Assembly (NCBI RefSeq): GCF_000786105.1
Contig: NZ_JTEV01000020.1
Location: forward strand, 1-64,000
Direction: 5' to 3'
Length of the DNA stretch: 64,000 nucleotides
Source: Bdellovibrio sp. ArHS
Lineage (GTDB): Bacteria > Bdellovibrionota > Bdellovibrionia > Bdellovibrionales > Bdellovibrionaceae
The translations under genes were made by a program, and so were the position numbers. The notes beneath the pieces are model-generated. The model worked only from the letters and a program-made list of their open reading frames with translations, ran no database searches and was not told the origin of the DNA. Shown in pieces: positions 50,603 through 59,896 of this stretch (position 1 is its first letter; every line of letters begins with the position of its first letter).

Positions 50603-53600
50603 ATGGCATATACACTTAAGAATCCTATTCGTATCGTAACGGCCGCCGCACTTTTCGACGGCCATGACGCCAGCATCAACATCATGCGCCGTATTCTTCA
50701 AGATATGGGCGCTGAGGTCATACACTTGGGTCACAACCGCTCGGTCAGTGATGTGGTGAAAGCCGTTTTGCAAGAAGGGGCGCAAGGGGTCTGCATCAGC
50801 TCTTACCAGGGCGGTCACATGGAGTACTTCAAGTACATGAAGGATCTTCTGGACGAAGCCGGCGCGGGTTACGTACGAATTTATGGCGGGGGCGGAGGCG
50901 TGATTGTTCACGAAGAAAAGCGTGAACTTGAAGCCTATGGAATTGCCCAGATCTTCCATCCTGAGGACGGTCGTAAGTTGGGTCTTGAAGGTATGATCGA
51001 ACAAGTCATTCGTGGCTGCGATTTCGACATTCTTGAAAAACAAAAAGAATATAAAACTAAAAAGAATATCTTTGCTGGCGACACGATTCCTTCTGTGGAA
51101 CTCGGTGTGGCTTTGACCGCGATCGAAAACGGTTACAAAGACTCTTCCTTGGAAAACTTTGGCTTGCAGTCTTTCAAAGCCAAAGACGGCGACCCGTTGG
51201 TTTTAGGTATCACGGGAACGGGTGGCGCAGGGAAATCGTCATTAATCGATGAACTTGTGCAAAGATTTCTGAATGCTTATCCAAATAAAAAAATCGGCGT
51301 GGTCTGCGTGGACCCTTCGAAGCGCAAAACGGGAGGCTCTTTATTGGGCGACCGTATTCGCATGAATTCACTGTCACGCAGTCATGTCTTTATGCGCTCG
51401 GTGGCGTCACGAGGCTCAGGGCGGGAAATCGCCTCCTCTTTGCCGGATATCTTGAAATTCATTCGTCAGTTGGATTTTGATTTTATCATCGCGGAAACTT
51501 CTGGCATCGGGCAGGGCAACATGGCGATCACAGAAGTCAGTGATCTATCGATGTACGTGATGACTTCTGATTTCGGTGCTCAGTCGCAGCTTGAAAAAAT
51601 CGACATGATTGATTTTGCAGATTTGATTGCCGTAAATAAGGCGGATCGTCGCGGGGCTTTAGACGCTCTTCGCGATGTGACGAAGCAATACAAACGCTCA
51701 CGTAAAATCTTTGATGAAAAGGTGCAGGTTCCTGTGTTTCTGACTCAGGCCTCACAATTCAATGATGGTGGCGTGAATAAGCTTTTCTTCCAGATTGCCG
51801 ACCTTTTAGAGTCCCGTCAGGGTGGTCGTTGGCAGGTGGACCCTAAGTTTAAAGCCAATATTCTTTCGGCCGAAGAGCATGTGATTATTCCGGCGGATCG
51901 ACAAAACTATCTTGCCGAAATCGTCGGCACGGTTCACAAGTATAAAAAACGCACCGAGACCTTGGCTGAAAAAGCATCCCAGTTGGGCGGCCTTAAAAAG
52001 GTGGCCCCCCTTTTGGGAGCCAATCCGGAAACGGTCAAAAAGGTCGAAGCTGAACTTTCTTCCGACTTCACTCAAGAGGAAATCGAACAACTTCAAGGTT
52101 ATGAAAATCTGATTGAAACCTATTCGGGCGACGAGTTGATTTTCAAAGTTCGCGATAAAGAGATCCGTCAGCCCTTAGTGCGAGAATCACTTTCGGGCAC
52201 GAAGATCCGCCGTGTGGTGGTTCCCAAATTCAAAGATTGGGGCGATCGCTTCAGATATTTGAAGCTGGAAAATGTTCCTGGTGAATTTCCTTACACGGCC
52301 GGTGTCTTCCAGTTAAAACGTGCGGATGAAGATCCAAAGCGCATGTTTGCGGGGGAAGGAACTCCGGAACGAACCAATCGTCGTTTCCATTATCTAACCA
52401 AGGGCGAAACAGCGCACCGCTTGTCGACGGCCTTTGACTCTGTCACCTTGTACGGTCAGGACCCTGATCAGCGTCCTGATATTTTCGGAAAAGTCGGCGA
52501 GTCCGGCGTCAGCATTTGTACTTTGGCGGATATGAAAAAGCTCTATGCAGGCTTTGACCTTATCAACCCCAATACGTCCGTGAGCATGACCATCAACGGC
52601 CCGGCCCCGATGATTTTGGCCTTCTATTTCAACACCGCGATTGATCAGCAGGTTGAAAAGAAAGAAAGTGAATTGGGTCGTAAACTCACGCCGGAAGAGT
52701 GGAGTGACGTTGCTAACTGGACATTGCAGCAAGTGCGCGGCACCGTTCAAGCTGACATTCTGAAGGAAGATCAAGGTCAGAATACCTGTATTTTCTCTAT
52801 CAACTTCGCTTTGAAGATGATGGGCGATATTCAAGAGTACTTTGTTAAGAGCAAGATCAGAAACTTCTATTCTGTCAGTATTTCGGGTTATCACATTGCG
52901 GAAGCGGGTGCGAATCCGATTTCTCAGTTGGCCTTCACACTTTCTAATGGCTTTACCTTTGTTGAATACTATTTGGCTCGCGGTCTGAAAGTCGACGACT
53001 TCGCACCGAACTTGAGCTTTTTCTTTAGCAATGGTCTAGATCCTGAGTACTCCGTTCTTGGCCGAGTGGCGCGCCGTATTTGGGCGGTGGCGATGCGCGA
53101 CCTTTACAAAGGCAACGATCGTTCGCAAAAACTGAAGTATCATATTCAAACTTCGGGTCGTTCTTTGCACGCGCAGGAAATCGACTTTAATGACATTCGC
53201 ACCACGCTGCAGGCCTTGATCGCTCTTTATGATAACTGCAACAGCTTGCACACGAACGCCTACGACGAAGCGATCACAACGCCCACCGAAGAATCTGTTC
53301 GCCGGGCCATGGCGATTCAGCTTATCATCAACCGCGAATTTGGCATGACGAAGAATGAGAATCCGATGCAGGGTTCTTACTTCATCGAAGAGCTGACGGA
53401 TCTGGTGGAAGAAGCGGTTCTCAATGAGTTTAAAAAGATCAACGAACGTGGCGGTGTTTTAGGTGCGATGGAGACTCAATACCAGCGCTCTAAGATCCAA
53501 GAAGAGTCTTTATACTATGAAAGACTTAAACACGACGGCACTTTACCGATAATTGGGGTGAACACGTTCATCGATCCTAAAACCATGGCGGCGGACTATG

Positions 53601-53845
53601 TGCCGCCGAAGATCGAGCTGGCTCGCGCCTCTTACGACGAAAAGAATGCGCAGCTAAGTAATGTGCAGAAGTACCAAAAGGATCATCAGACCGAAGGTGA
53701 ACGTCAGTTGCAAAACTTGAAAGACACGGTTCTGAATGGCGGTAATATCTTTGCGGCTTTAATGACAGCGGCTAGACATTGCAGCTTGTATCAAATGACT
53801 CAAGCACTTTATGAAGTGGGTGGTCAGTACAGAAGAAATCTGTAG
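50603..53845 (+). CDS. icmF: Fused isobutyryl-CoA mutase (IcmF)
   Basis: The 1080-residue protein joins three parts. Residues 10-140 are the cobalamin domain with DGHDASI, where His21 is the lower cobalt ligand, and GGGGG near residue 95. Residues 198-420 are the MeaB-like GTPase chaperone, with P-loop GTGGAGKS at 205-212 and NKAD for guanine. From about 560 to the end lies the mutase barrel (RRFHYLTKG, SVSMTINGPAPMILAF, EAGANPISQLAF, NSLHTNAYDEAITTP). This order is specific to IcmF, not to two-subunit methylmalonyl-CoA mutase. It interconverts isobutyryl- and n-butyryl-CoA using adenosylcobalamin, and the chaperone loads cofactor. No cobalamin riboswitch precedes the operon. Confidence 0.95.
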   Translation: MAYTLKNPIRIVTAAALFDGHDASINIMRRILQDMGAEVIHLGHNRSVSDVVKAVLQEGAQGVCISSYQGGHMEYFKYMKDLLDEAGAGYVRIYGGGGGVIVHEEKRELEAYGIAQIFHPEDGRKLGLEGMIEQVIRGCDFDILEKQKEYKTKKNIFAGDTIPSVELGVALTAIENGYKDSSLENFGLQSFKAKDGDPLVLGITGTGGAGKSSLIDELVQRFLNAYPNKKIGVVCVDPSKRKTGGSLLGDRIRMNSLSRSHVFMRSVASRGSGREIASSLPDILKFIRQLDFDFIIAETSGIGQGNMAITEVSDLSMYVMTSDFGAQSQLEKIDMIDFADLIAVNKADRRGALDALRDVTKQYKRSRKIFDEKVQVPVFLTQASQFNDGGVNKLFFQIADLLESRQGGRWQVDPKFKANILSAEEHVIIPADRQNYLAEIVGTVHKYKKRTETLAEKASQLGGLKKVAPLLGANPETVKKVEAELSSDFTQEEIEQLQGYENLIETYSGDELIFKVRDKEIRQPLVRESLSGTKIRRVVVPKFKDWGDRFRYLKLENVPGEFPYTAGVFQLKRADEDPKRMFAGEGTPERTNRRFHYLTKGETAHRLSTAFDSVTLYGQDPDQRPDIFGKVGESGVSICTLADMKKLYAGFDLINPNTSVSMTINGPAPMILAFYFNTAIDQQVEKKESELGRKLTPEEWSDVANWTLQQVRGTVQADILKEDQGQNTCIFSINFALKMMGDIQEYFVKSKIRNFYSVSISGYHIAEAGANPISQLAFTLSNGFTFVEYYLARGLKVDDFAPNLSFFFSNGLDPEYSVLGRVARRIWAVAMRDLYKGNDRSQKLKYHIQTSGRSLHAQEIDFNDIRTTLQALIALYDNCNSLHTNAYDEAITTPTEESVRRAMAIQLIINREFGMTKNENPMQGSYFIEELTDLVEEAVLNEFKKINERGGVLGAMETQYQRSKIQEESLYYERLKHDGTLPIIGVNTFIDPKTMAADYVPPKIELARASYDEKNAQLSNVQKYQKDHQTEGERQLQNLKDTVLNGGNIFAALMTAARHCSLYQMTQALYEVGGQYRRNL

Positions 53846-53911
53846 GTTCTTCAGTTTAGAGCGTTCGATAGAATGAGATTAACCTGAGTGGCGCTGGCAA
53901 GACCGGCGCAC

Positions 53912-53947
53912 AAAAAAGGCACCTTGAAAGAAGTGCCTTTTTTTATT
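53912..53947 (+). terminator. Rho-independent terminator after icmF
   Basis: Stem aaaaaaggcac(c)tt pairs with aagtgcctttttt with one bulge and a gaaag loop, and ends in seven T. It closes the hbd-crotonase-icmF unit. Confidence 0.88.
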
Positions 53948-53999
53948 TAAGACGTTGCAGACGTCAGTGCGAAAACACCCTCGCTTGTTTGCTCTTGAT

Positions 54000-54245
54000 C
54001 TATCTTTTGACCAAAAGACGCGCGAAGAACAACACAATCATCGCGCCGACCACGGACGCTAGAAAGCCCGCTTGTTCACCAACTTCGTACCATCCCAAGG
54101 CGCTTCCCAAGTAAGTTCCAACCACCGCGCCCACGACACCCAGAATTGTGGTCATGATAAAACCCAGCTTATCTTTTCCGGGCATTAAGAATCGGGCAAT
54201 CAGGCCCGCGACAAAACCAATGACAATGGTTCCGATAATACCCAT
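54000..54245 (-). CDS. GlsB/YeaQ/YmgE-family stress membrane protein
   Basis: This 81-residue protein is nearly all membrane-embedded, with three helices. The start GIIGTIVIGFVAGLIARFLMPG and the middle TTILGVVGAVVGTYLG are the family signature (formerly transglycosylase-associated). Members respond to general stress; the molecular role is unknown. ATG at 54245 has an aaggagac site. Single gene. Confidence 0.93.
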   Translation of the reverse strand: MGIIGTIVIGFVAGLIARFLMPGKDKLGFIMTTILGVVGAVVGTYLGSALGWYEVGEQAGFLASVVGAMIVLFFARLLVKR

Positions 54246-54492
54246 AAAGTCTCCTTCGTCTGGTTGGGATTCATTTTAATAAGAATGCAGTGGCAAGCAC
54301 GGAAGTTTCCGCTCGCGTGTTGAAATGCAATCAGAAAAGATGTCTGACAAAGACTCCAGAGCCATTAACGCTATTGAAAGTTGACCGCCACGGTGGCGGC
54401 AAGCAGTCGCGTTATCTTCTGCCTATTTAGAGAGGGTCTCTTGGCGCGAGACTTGGGTGCAAGTGCGAATTTAAAAAAAGAACCATTACAGT
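54246..54492. other. Non-coding gap upstream of the GlsB-type gene
   Basis: I see the GlsB ribosome site, a hairpin ccgcc-acggt-ggcgg near 54389-54403 with no T-run, and no convincing frame above 20 codons. The GlsB promoter should lie here on the minus strand. Confidence 0.4.
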
Positions 54493-54525
54493 AAAAAAAC
54501 GGCCCTGCCTTGGGGAGCAGGGCCG
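54493..54525 (-). terminator. Rho-independent terminator of the repeat-rich exported protein
   Basis: Read on the minus strand, cggccctgc pairs with gcagggccg around an 8-base loop and is followed by seven T. It lies 36 bases after the stop at 54561. Confidence 0.88.
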
Positions 54526-54560
54526 AAATCAACAAACCAGAAGGTCTGCCGATTTTTTAA

Positions 54561-56246
54561 TTAAAACGTTTTATTCACGATAAATTGCACCCGAGTCGGC
54601 AAGTGCTGCGCACTTTCACGTCGTACCACCAAGTCCATGTAAAGCTTGATGCTCGAAGAGGGATTCAAGCCGATGTCCTTTAAGGCAATGCCCAAATTTC
54701 CATCCAGGCGTTGAATCGCTTCGCGCGGGAAGTTCTTTTCGCCCAGCCATTCGATCTTGCCGTTTGAAAGCTTCTTCCAAACCACAAGTTTGTAAGTCGA
54801 CTGAACTTCATCCACATGCGGAGTATTATCACGAACAGTCACCACGCGCTCTGCGCCCGCGCCCTCCATGCCGGTGATCACCACTTGTTTGGAGTCGCTG
54901 AGCAGGCTGATTTCCTCTTCTGCAAGACCTTTTTTCTCATAAAGGGCCGTCTGGGCGAATTGGATGACGCCGCCAGTGACGTTTTGACCTCGACGCTCGA
55001 CTTGCAAACTGAGAGTGTATTTTCCTTCGCGTGCCAATCCCGGAGTTGCGATTTCAACGACTTTTGCTTGCGTATTCTCAATACGGCTAGCAAAAACCAA
55101 GGCCTGACTTTGTTCATCCCGGATTTCCACAAGATAAGTCGTTTGCAAACGAGCTCCGGCGACGGTTTCCACGAAGGAAATCTTTCCTTCTCCTTTGCTG
55201 AAGGCCAACTTGAAACCTTGAATAGTTGTGGTTCCAGCATTTTCAACTGTCCATTTCGGAGTCACGGCCAGAACAAAAACTTTTTCGCGGCCTTCTTGGC
55301 GAGTTTCCGCAACGGTGTACGCGAACACATCCGATGTGACCGAGACGGTAACATCGGGAGCAGACTCGGTTCCTGAAAATACGAACTTCACAGATTCTGT
55401 TTCATTTGCCAAAAGTTCTGAACCGACAGGGAAAATGACAGAAGCAGGTTGTGTGAATTGGTGATCAAAGACATCTTTATAGCGAGTCACACAACAACGC
55501 GTTTCTTCACGATATCTTGTGACCGTGCGAGTGCGTTCTTCCTTACGATATTTTGTCACTGTGCGTGTGCGTTGCTCTTGACGGTACTTGGTAACCGTAC
55601 GAGTGCGCTGCTCAGGACGATAGTGTGTTTCTTCGCGATAGCGAGTGACCGGGCGGGTTTTACGAACACGTTCGTAACCACATTCGCGGTCGCTGTAAGG
55701 CACTTGACGGCATTGGCGAATATCGCGGCATTCGCGGGGGCCGTCTTCACAGACCTTGCGGGTTTTACAAATGCGTTGGCCATGGGCGTTGGTGCCGCAC
55801 TCTTCAACATTGCGGCAGATATTACGACCGGGTTCACAGACTCTTTCGCTGGAACATTCTTCGCGATATCTTGTGACGTTTCGACAGACATACTCATTGT
55901 CATAGTATTCTTCGTAGTCAGTGTAAGGAACACGTTCTGTGTAGGGGACATTTTCCCAATACGTTTCCTGTTCATAATAAGGAACGTTTTCGTAGTAGGT
56001 CTCGGTTGTTTGATAGGGCACATCGACGTAATAGGTCTCTTCAGCCTGATAGGGCACGCGCTCTGTGTAGGTGTCCTGATAAGGTTCAGAGCGCATGACA
56101 TTCAGTGAAAGTTCAGTGCGAACAGAAAGTTCGCCATTCGCGGTCCGGGTGATGATATCTTGTTTTTTCTCTTGAGGAGTTGCCGCCAAAGACGAAGCAC
56201 CCAAGAAAAGAGTCAGAATGACTCCGATAAGTGGTTTTGTAGACAT
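54561..56246 (-). CDS. Exported Tyr/Arg/Cys-rich protein with two tandem-repeat regions
   Basis: The ATG at 56246 with a GGAGG site is preferred over 56285. The 561-residue protein has a signal peptide (KPLIGVILTLFLGASSLA). Residues 55-115 hold degenerate repeats of about 11 residues with ETYYxxVPY. Residues 120-190 hold 14 Cys in short spacings (VCRNV, ECSSERVC, ICRNVEEC). Residues 195-250 hold repeats of 12 residues around QRTRTVTKYR. From residue 260 a beta-rich domain begins (SVKFVFSG, GRNVTGGVIQFAQTALY) that resembles immunoglobulin-like folds. Repeats rich in YxVPY and RTRTV also occur in exported proteins of planctomycetes and myxobacteria. No function is known to me. Highly basic and aromatic repeats could bind polysaccharide or nucleic acid. 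Confidence 0.8.
   Translation of the reverse strand: MSTKPLIGVILTLFLGASSLAATPQEKKQDIITRTANGELSVRTELSLNVMRSEPYQDTYTERVPYQAEETYYVDVPYQTTETYYENVPYYEQETYWENVPYTERVPYTDYEEYYDNEYVCRNVTRYREECSSERVCEPGRNICRNVEECGTNAHGQRICKTRKVCEDGPRECRDIRQCRQVPYSDRECGYERVRKTRPVTRYREETHYRPEQRTRTVTKYRQEQRTRTVTKYRKEERTRTVTRYREETRCCVTRYKDVFDHQFTQPASVIFPVGSELLANETESVKFVFSGTESAPDVTVSVTSDVFAYTVAETRQEGREKVFVLAVTPKWTVENAGTTTIQGFKLAFSKGEGKISFVETVAGARLQTTYLVEIRDEQSQALVFASRIENTQAKVVEIATPGLAREGKYTLSLQVERRGQNVTGGVIQFAQTALYEKKGLAEEEISLLSDSKQVVITGMEGAGAERVVTVRDNTPHVDEVQSTYKLVVWKKLSNGKIEWLGEKNFPREAIQRLDGNLGIALKDIGLNPSSSIKLYMDLVVRRESAQHLPTRVQFIVNKTF
55497..55628 (-). repeat. 36-bp-period repeat coding for QRTRTVTKYR units
   Basis: Three to four tandem units of 12 codons (EQRTRTVTKYRQ and variants) sit at residues 207-250 of the exported protein. 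Third-codon positions differ between units, so the array is old or has been diversified. Confidence 0.8.
55902..56087 (-). repeat. Degenerate repeat coding for ETYYxxVPY units
   Basis: Five to six units of 10-12 codons with VPY or VPYxxxETY at residues 54-115 of the exported protein. Unit length varies, unlike in the other array. Confidence 0.75.
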
Positions 56247-56326
56247 GTTTTCTCCTCCCAAAGATACATTGAGGAGAAATTGCAAGGTCTAGGCCAAAAA
56301 ATGTCGGTGGAAAAATGAAACCACCT

Positions 56327-57919
56327 CTAAAGTTGTTCGATGATTTTTTCTGCGATGCGTATGCCGTCGCAGGCGGCTGAGGTGATGCCACCCGCATAAC
56401 CCGCACCTTCACCCGCGGGATATAAACCTTGATGCGAAATACTTTCTAGACTTTCATTGTCGCGGGTGATTCGCACGGGGCAGCTGGTACGCGACTCGAC
56501 ACCATAGACTTGGGCGTCCTCTGTTAAAAAGCCTTTCATGTTACCTTGGAACTTCTCAAAGCCTTCGCGCAAACGATCGCGCATACTTTTCGGCAGAAGT
56601 TCATCCAAGCGAACAGCGATGGCGCCCGAAGGTGAAGAACCGGCCCGCAAAGCGCGAGGCCCTGTCTTTGTGTTTGTGCCATATAAAAAGTCCAAAAGGT
56701 TTTGCGCTGGAAGTTCCCGAGTACCCCCGGCATTTAAGACGGATTGATAGGCGCGGGTTTCTAAATCACGACGCATTTTCATTCCACCAAAAACGTCGTT
56801 CCCGAAATTTTTGTCGTGGTCGATACTGACGACGATGGCGGCATTGGCAAAAGGCGAGTTGCGGTTGTAGTTGCTCATCCCATTGCAGACGATGCCGTCG
56901 GCCTCGGTCCCAGATGACAGGACATAGCCCCCCGGGCACATACAAAAGGAATAAACACCGATGCCGGTTTTGTCATTGTGATGCGCCAGCTTGTAGTTCG
57001 CCGCTCCCAGTTTGGGATGTTCGGAAAACTGACGATACTGAATCTTATTGATCGAGGCTTGAGAGTGCTCCACGCGTAAACCCATGGCGAAAGACTTCCC
57101 ATCCAGATGCACGCCGATGTCGCGCAAATGATTGATCATGTCTTCGGCCGAGTGACCTGTTGCCAGCACCACATGCGGGGAGCGGAATTCAGTGCCATGC
57201 TCAGTGCGCACACCCACCACTTGCGTGCCTTCAAGAAGAATTTCGGTGACCTGGGTGTTGAAATGTATTTCACAGCCGTTGGCTTTTAAGAATTCGCGCA
57301 TCTTGGGAATGACCCGACGGATGCGATCTGATCCCACATGAGGGTTTGAAAGCCACTGGATTTCCTCCGGAGCGCCGAATTTCACCAGGCGATTCATCAC
57401 GTAAGGAATATGCGGCGACTTAATTCGAGTGATCAGTTTGCCGTCGGAATAAAGACCAGCGCCGCCTTCGCCGAAGCAGACATTGTTGCGGGGGTCGAGT
57501 TTGCCATAGCGCCAGTATTGGTTGATGCCCTTGATGCGTTCGCCACTGTCAGAGCCTCGCTCAAAAAGCACACAAGGAACGCCTCTTTCGACGAAGCGCA
57601 AAGCCGCAAAAAGTCCCGCGGGCCCGGTGCCGACGATGAGTGGTTTTTCTTTGGCATTGGCCACTTTTTCTAATTCAAATTGTGGAATCTGAAGAGTTTC
57701 GCCTTTTTCCGCCACTTCGATTGAGTAAACAAAATGCGGGGAATGAGAGCGTCTGGCATCGACGCTTTGACGAAGAATGCGATAAGGACCGTGGTCAGGG
57801 ACCAACCATTGCAACTTTTCTTCTAAATCGGCATCAATAGGAATTTCGATATTTTGAAATATCTTCGACACGGCTCGGCTCCTGGGACGCTTGTTAAGCA
57901 TCAAAAAGGTTTCCCACAT
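56327..57919 (-). CDS. FAD-dependent dehydrogenase (COG2509-like)
   Basis: The 530-residue flavoprotein has an N-terminal segment of about 95 residues, then the FAD-binding motif IVGTGPAGLFAALRFVERG. CFGEGGAGLYSDGKL, VVLATGHSAEDM and the C-terminal GLYPAGEGAGYAGGITSAACDG follow, which matches the widespread NAD(P)/FAD-dependent oxidoreductase group of unknown substrate. CMCPGGYV with two Cys is conserved in the group. The start may be 57919 or 57901, and neither has a strong ribosome site. Single gene. Confidence 0.88.
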   Translation of the reverse strand: MWETFLMLNKRPRSRAVSKIFQNIEIPIDADLEEKLQWLVPDHGPYRILRQSVDARRSHSPHFVYSIEVAEKGETLQIPQFELEKVANAKEKPLIVGTGPAGLFAALRFVERGVPCVLFERGSDSGERIKGINQYWRYGKLDPRNNVCFGEGGAGLYSDGKLITRIKSPHIPYVMNRLVKFGAPEEIQWLSNPHVGSDRIRRVIPKMREFLKANGCEIHFNTQVTEILLEGTQVVGVRTEHGTEFRSPHVVLATGHSAEDMINHLRDIGVHLDGKSFAMGLRVEHSQASINKIQYRQFSEHPKLGAANYKLAHHNDKTGIGVYSFCMCPGGYVLSSGTEADGIVCNGMSNYNRNSPFANAAIVVSIDHDKNFGNDVFGGMKMRRDLETRAYQSVLNAGGTRELPAQNLLDFLYGTNTKTGPRALRAGSSPSGAIAVRLDELLPKSMRDRLREGFEKFQGNMKGFLTEDAQVYGVESRTSCPVRITRDNESLESISHQGLYPAGEGAGYAGGITSAACDGIRIAEKIIEQL

Positions 57920-57974
57920 CTTAGCGGAATGCTCTTAAGGTGACAAACGGCTGCGAGTCAGATATAAATATTTT

Positions 57975-58802
57975 ATGTCTGCAATTACAAGAATACTTCC
58001 AAAACGTCGTTTAAGCCGCTGGATCGGTCATCTTATGCATTGGGAAGGCCCGCAGTGGCTTATGCACCTAAGCATTAAGGCTTTTGCCCGCTTTTATAAC
58101 ATCAATTTGGAAGAGGCAGAAATGCCTTACACCTCTTATAAATCCATCGGGGACTTCTTTGTTCGCCGCCTCAAACCGAATCTGCGTCCTATTGCCAGCA
58201 CCTGGGCTGTGCACCCGGCAGACAGCCGAATCACTCAAGCTTATCCGATCGATGGGGGAACCTTGATTCAAGCCAAGGGACTTTCCTACAAACTGGATGA
58301 GTTCACTCAAGATCCTGAATGCCAAAAGAAATGGGCCGGGGGCTTTTTCCTGACTTATTATCTTTGCCCTACGGACTATCACCGCGTGCATTCTCCTGTT
58401 GAAGGGAATATCACCAATGTTCGTTACATGCCTGGACAGCTATGGCCAGTGAACGAATGGAGCACCACGAATATTCCGAATCTTTTTTCGGTGAATGAAC
58501 GAGTTCTTGTCGAAATTGAAACGGATCTGGGCCCAGTCGGGGTTGTTTTCGTCGGTGCCACCAATGTGGGACACATCGTTTTAAGTTTTGATGATAAAGT
58601 GCGCGGCAATCAAAAAGGGCCGCATATTTTCACTCACAAAAACTACAGTCCCGAGATCCCGGTGCATAAAGGCTCAGAGCTAGGAATGTTTCGCATGGGT
58701 TCGACGGTGGTCATGCTTTACCCACCCGGCTTCCGTCAGAAGTTTGAAGGGCATTTAGATCTAGGCCCGGCTGTGAAGGTCAATGCGCCGTTGATTGTTT
58801 AG
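57975..58802 (+). CDS. psd: Phosphatidylserine decarboxylase
   Basis: The 275-residue proenzyme makes phosphatidylethanolamine. It cleaves itself at the GST motif (FRMGSTVVML, about residues 238-247), where the Ser becomes the pyruvoyl group. The family has LGST; here it is MGST. The catalytic Asp/His region DYHRVHSPVEG lies near residue 135. Earlier SIGDFFVRRLKPN and AVHPADSR are typical. It overlaps the convergent exported-protein gene by four bases. Confidence 0.93.
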   Translation: MSAITRILPKRRLSRWIGHLMHWEGPQWLMHLSIKAFARFYNINLEEAEMPYTSYKSIGDFFVRRLKPNLRPIASTWAVHPADSRITQAYPIDGGTLIQAKGLSYKLDEFTQDPECQKKWAGGFFLTYYLCPTDYHRVHSPVEGNITNVRYMPGQLWPVNEWSTTNIPNLFSVNERVLVEIETDLGPVGVVFVGATNVGHIVLSFDDKVRGNQKGPHIFTHKNYSPEIPVHKGSELGMFRMGSTVVMLYPPGFRQKFEGHLDLGPAVKVNAPLIV

Positions 58803-59824
58803 CGGCACACAGAAAAGTTCCGACATTCTCGGGAAGAGTGATCCAAAACCTCTTCCTGAGTCAAAAGGCGTTCGCGATTCTTCAGATGATAAGAAACTGT
58901 TTTATCCAAAACCGCGCGTCGGTACTGAAAGAAATAAGACTCGGGGGTCGGATAACCGCGCGCGTCCCAGATCAGCTTTGCATAGGGACTTCCAGAGTCT
59001 TTTTCAACCCGCATATAAGCGGGAAGCTGGGACTGATTTGCGACCATGGCCGCGTGCCACTGAAACATTCTTTCCGGGTCCCAAAAATCCACCACGATAT
59101 GTTTTTCCGACGGCTTGGCCCACGCGCGATCTTTACCACGCAAAAAACCGATGCTTCCTATTCGGGCTCTCCGTTCAGAGTTGCTTAGAAGTTCTAAGGG
59201 GATGTACAGACGTCGTTGCCAATACTCGTCGATTTCCGGGGGAAATAAATCCAATATTTGCAGAAAACTCACCGCAAAGGCAGAGCAACCAGCGCCCTCT
59301 CCTTGCAAAGGTAAAGAACGCAATCCGCCGTATAAGTTTTGCAGCTCGAGGCTTTCATACATCTTAAGATAACGTTCGGCCCGAGCACATTGGGACTCAT
59401 TCAAGAGAATTTTAAAACTCCGGACATAACCGCGGGCTTTCAGGCGCGGCAGCCAGTCTAAGATTTCTTCTTTCGTGTAGAAGCGTCCTTTGACGTTAAT
59501 CAAGAGTGTGTCCAAGGATTTTCCCTCAACCAGGAAGTCCCACAAATAAGAGACGTTGGATTTTTTCGAAGTCATGCCTCGGTATACGGAGGGTTTGTCT
59601 GCGCATTGCAGGCGGACGTTGACATGCGAAATGCCGTGCGGATAGGTCTTGCCAGCGACTTTTGCATTCAGATTTTTAAAAGTGCTGCGAACTAAGTTTC
59701 CCGGCGAAGTCCAATTCAACGGGGAGGGAGCTCGGTAAAAGAGCAGTTCCAATTCGTTTGCTGCAACGGTCGGAACCGCCAAGAAGAATAAAGCCGCTAA
59801 GAGGCACTTCGAAAATCCACGCAT
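58799..59824 (-). CDS. Exported protein with a possible Cys-hydrolase motif
   Basis: The 341-residue protein has a signal peptide (FSKCLLAALFFLAVPTVAA). GAGCSAFAVSFLQ, about residues 187-199, has the form of the Cys-containing helix of NlpC/P60- or papain-like hydrolases, and an earlier HGISHVNVRL and later HIVVDFWD could supply His and Asp. The order of residues does not fit a named family and I cannot confirm catalysis. Two Cys at the end (RECRNFSVC) could pair. A terminal murein or peptide hydrolase role would suit the organism but is inference. Confidence 0.7.
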   Translation of the reverse strand: MRGFSKCLLAALFFLAVPTVAANELELLFYRAPSPLNWTSPGNLVRSTFKNLNAKVAGKTYPHGISHVNVRLQCADKPSVYRGMTSKKSNVSYLWDFLVEGKSLDTLLINVKGRFYTKEEILDWLPRLKARGYVRSFKILLNESQCARAERYLKMYESLELQNLYGGLRSLPLQGEGAGCSAFAVSFLQILDLFPPEIDEYWQRRLYIPLELLSNSERRARIGSIGFLRGKDRAWAKPSEKHIVVDFWDPERMFQWHAAMVANQSQLPAYMRVEKDSGSPYAKLIWDARGYPTPESYFFQYRRAVLDKTVSYHLKNRERLLTQEEVLDHSSRECRNFSVCR

Positions 59825-59896
59825 GAACCGAGTATTGACGAGGGCCTCGGTCCGCGAAAGGCTGTCTGTTAAAGATCAACCCGAGCTTACGTTCTT

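Noticed and set aside
55449-56108. 219-codon plus-strand frame with hydrophobic repeats
   Set aside because: It is the antisense of the Tyr/Arg repeat protein; the repeats on the opposite strand create an open frame by chance.
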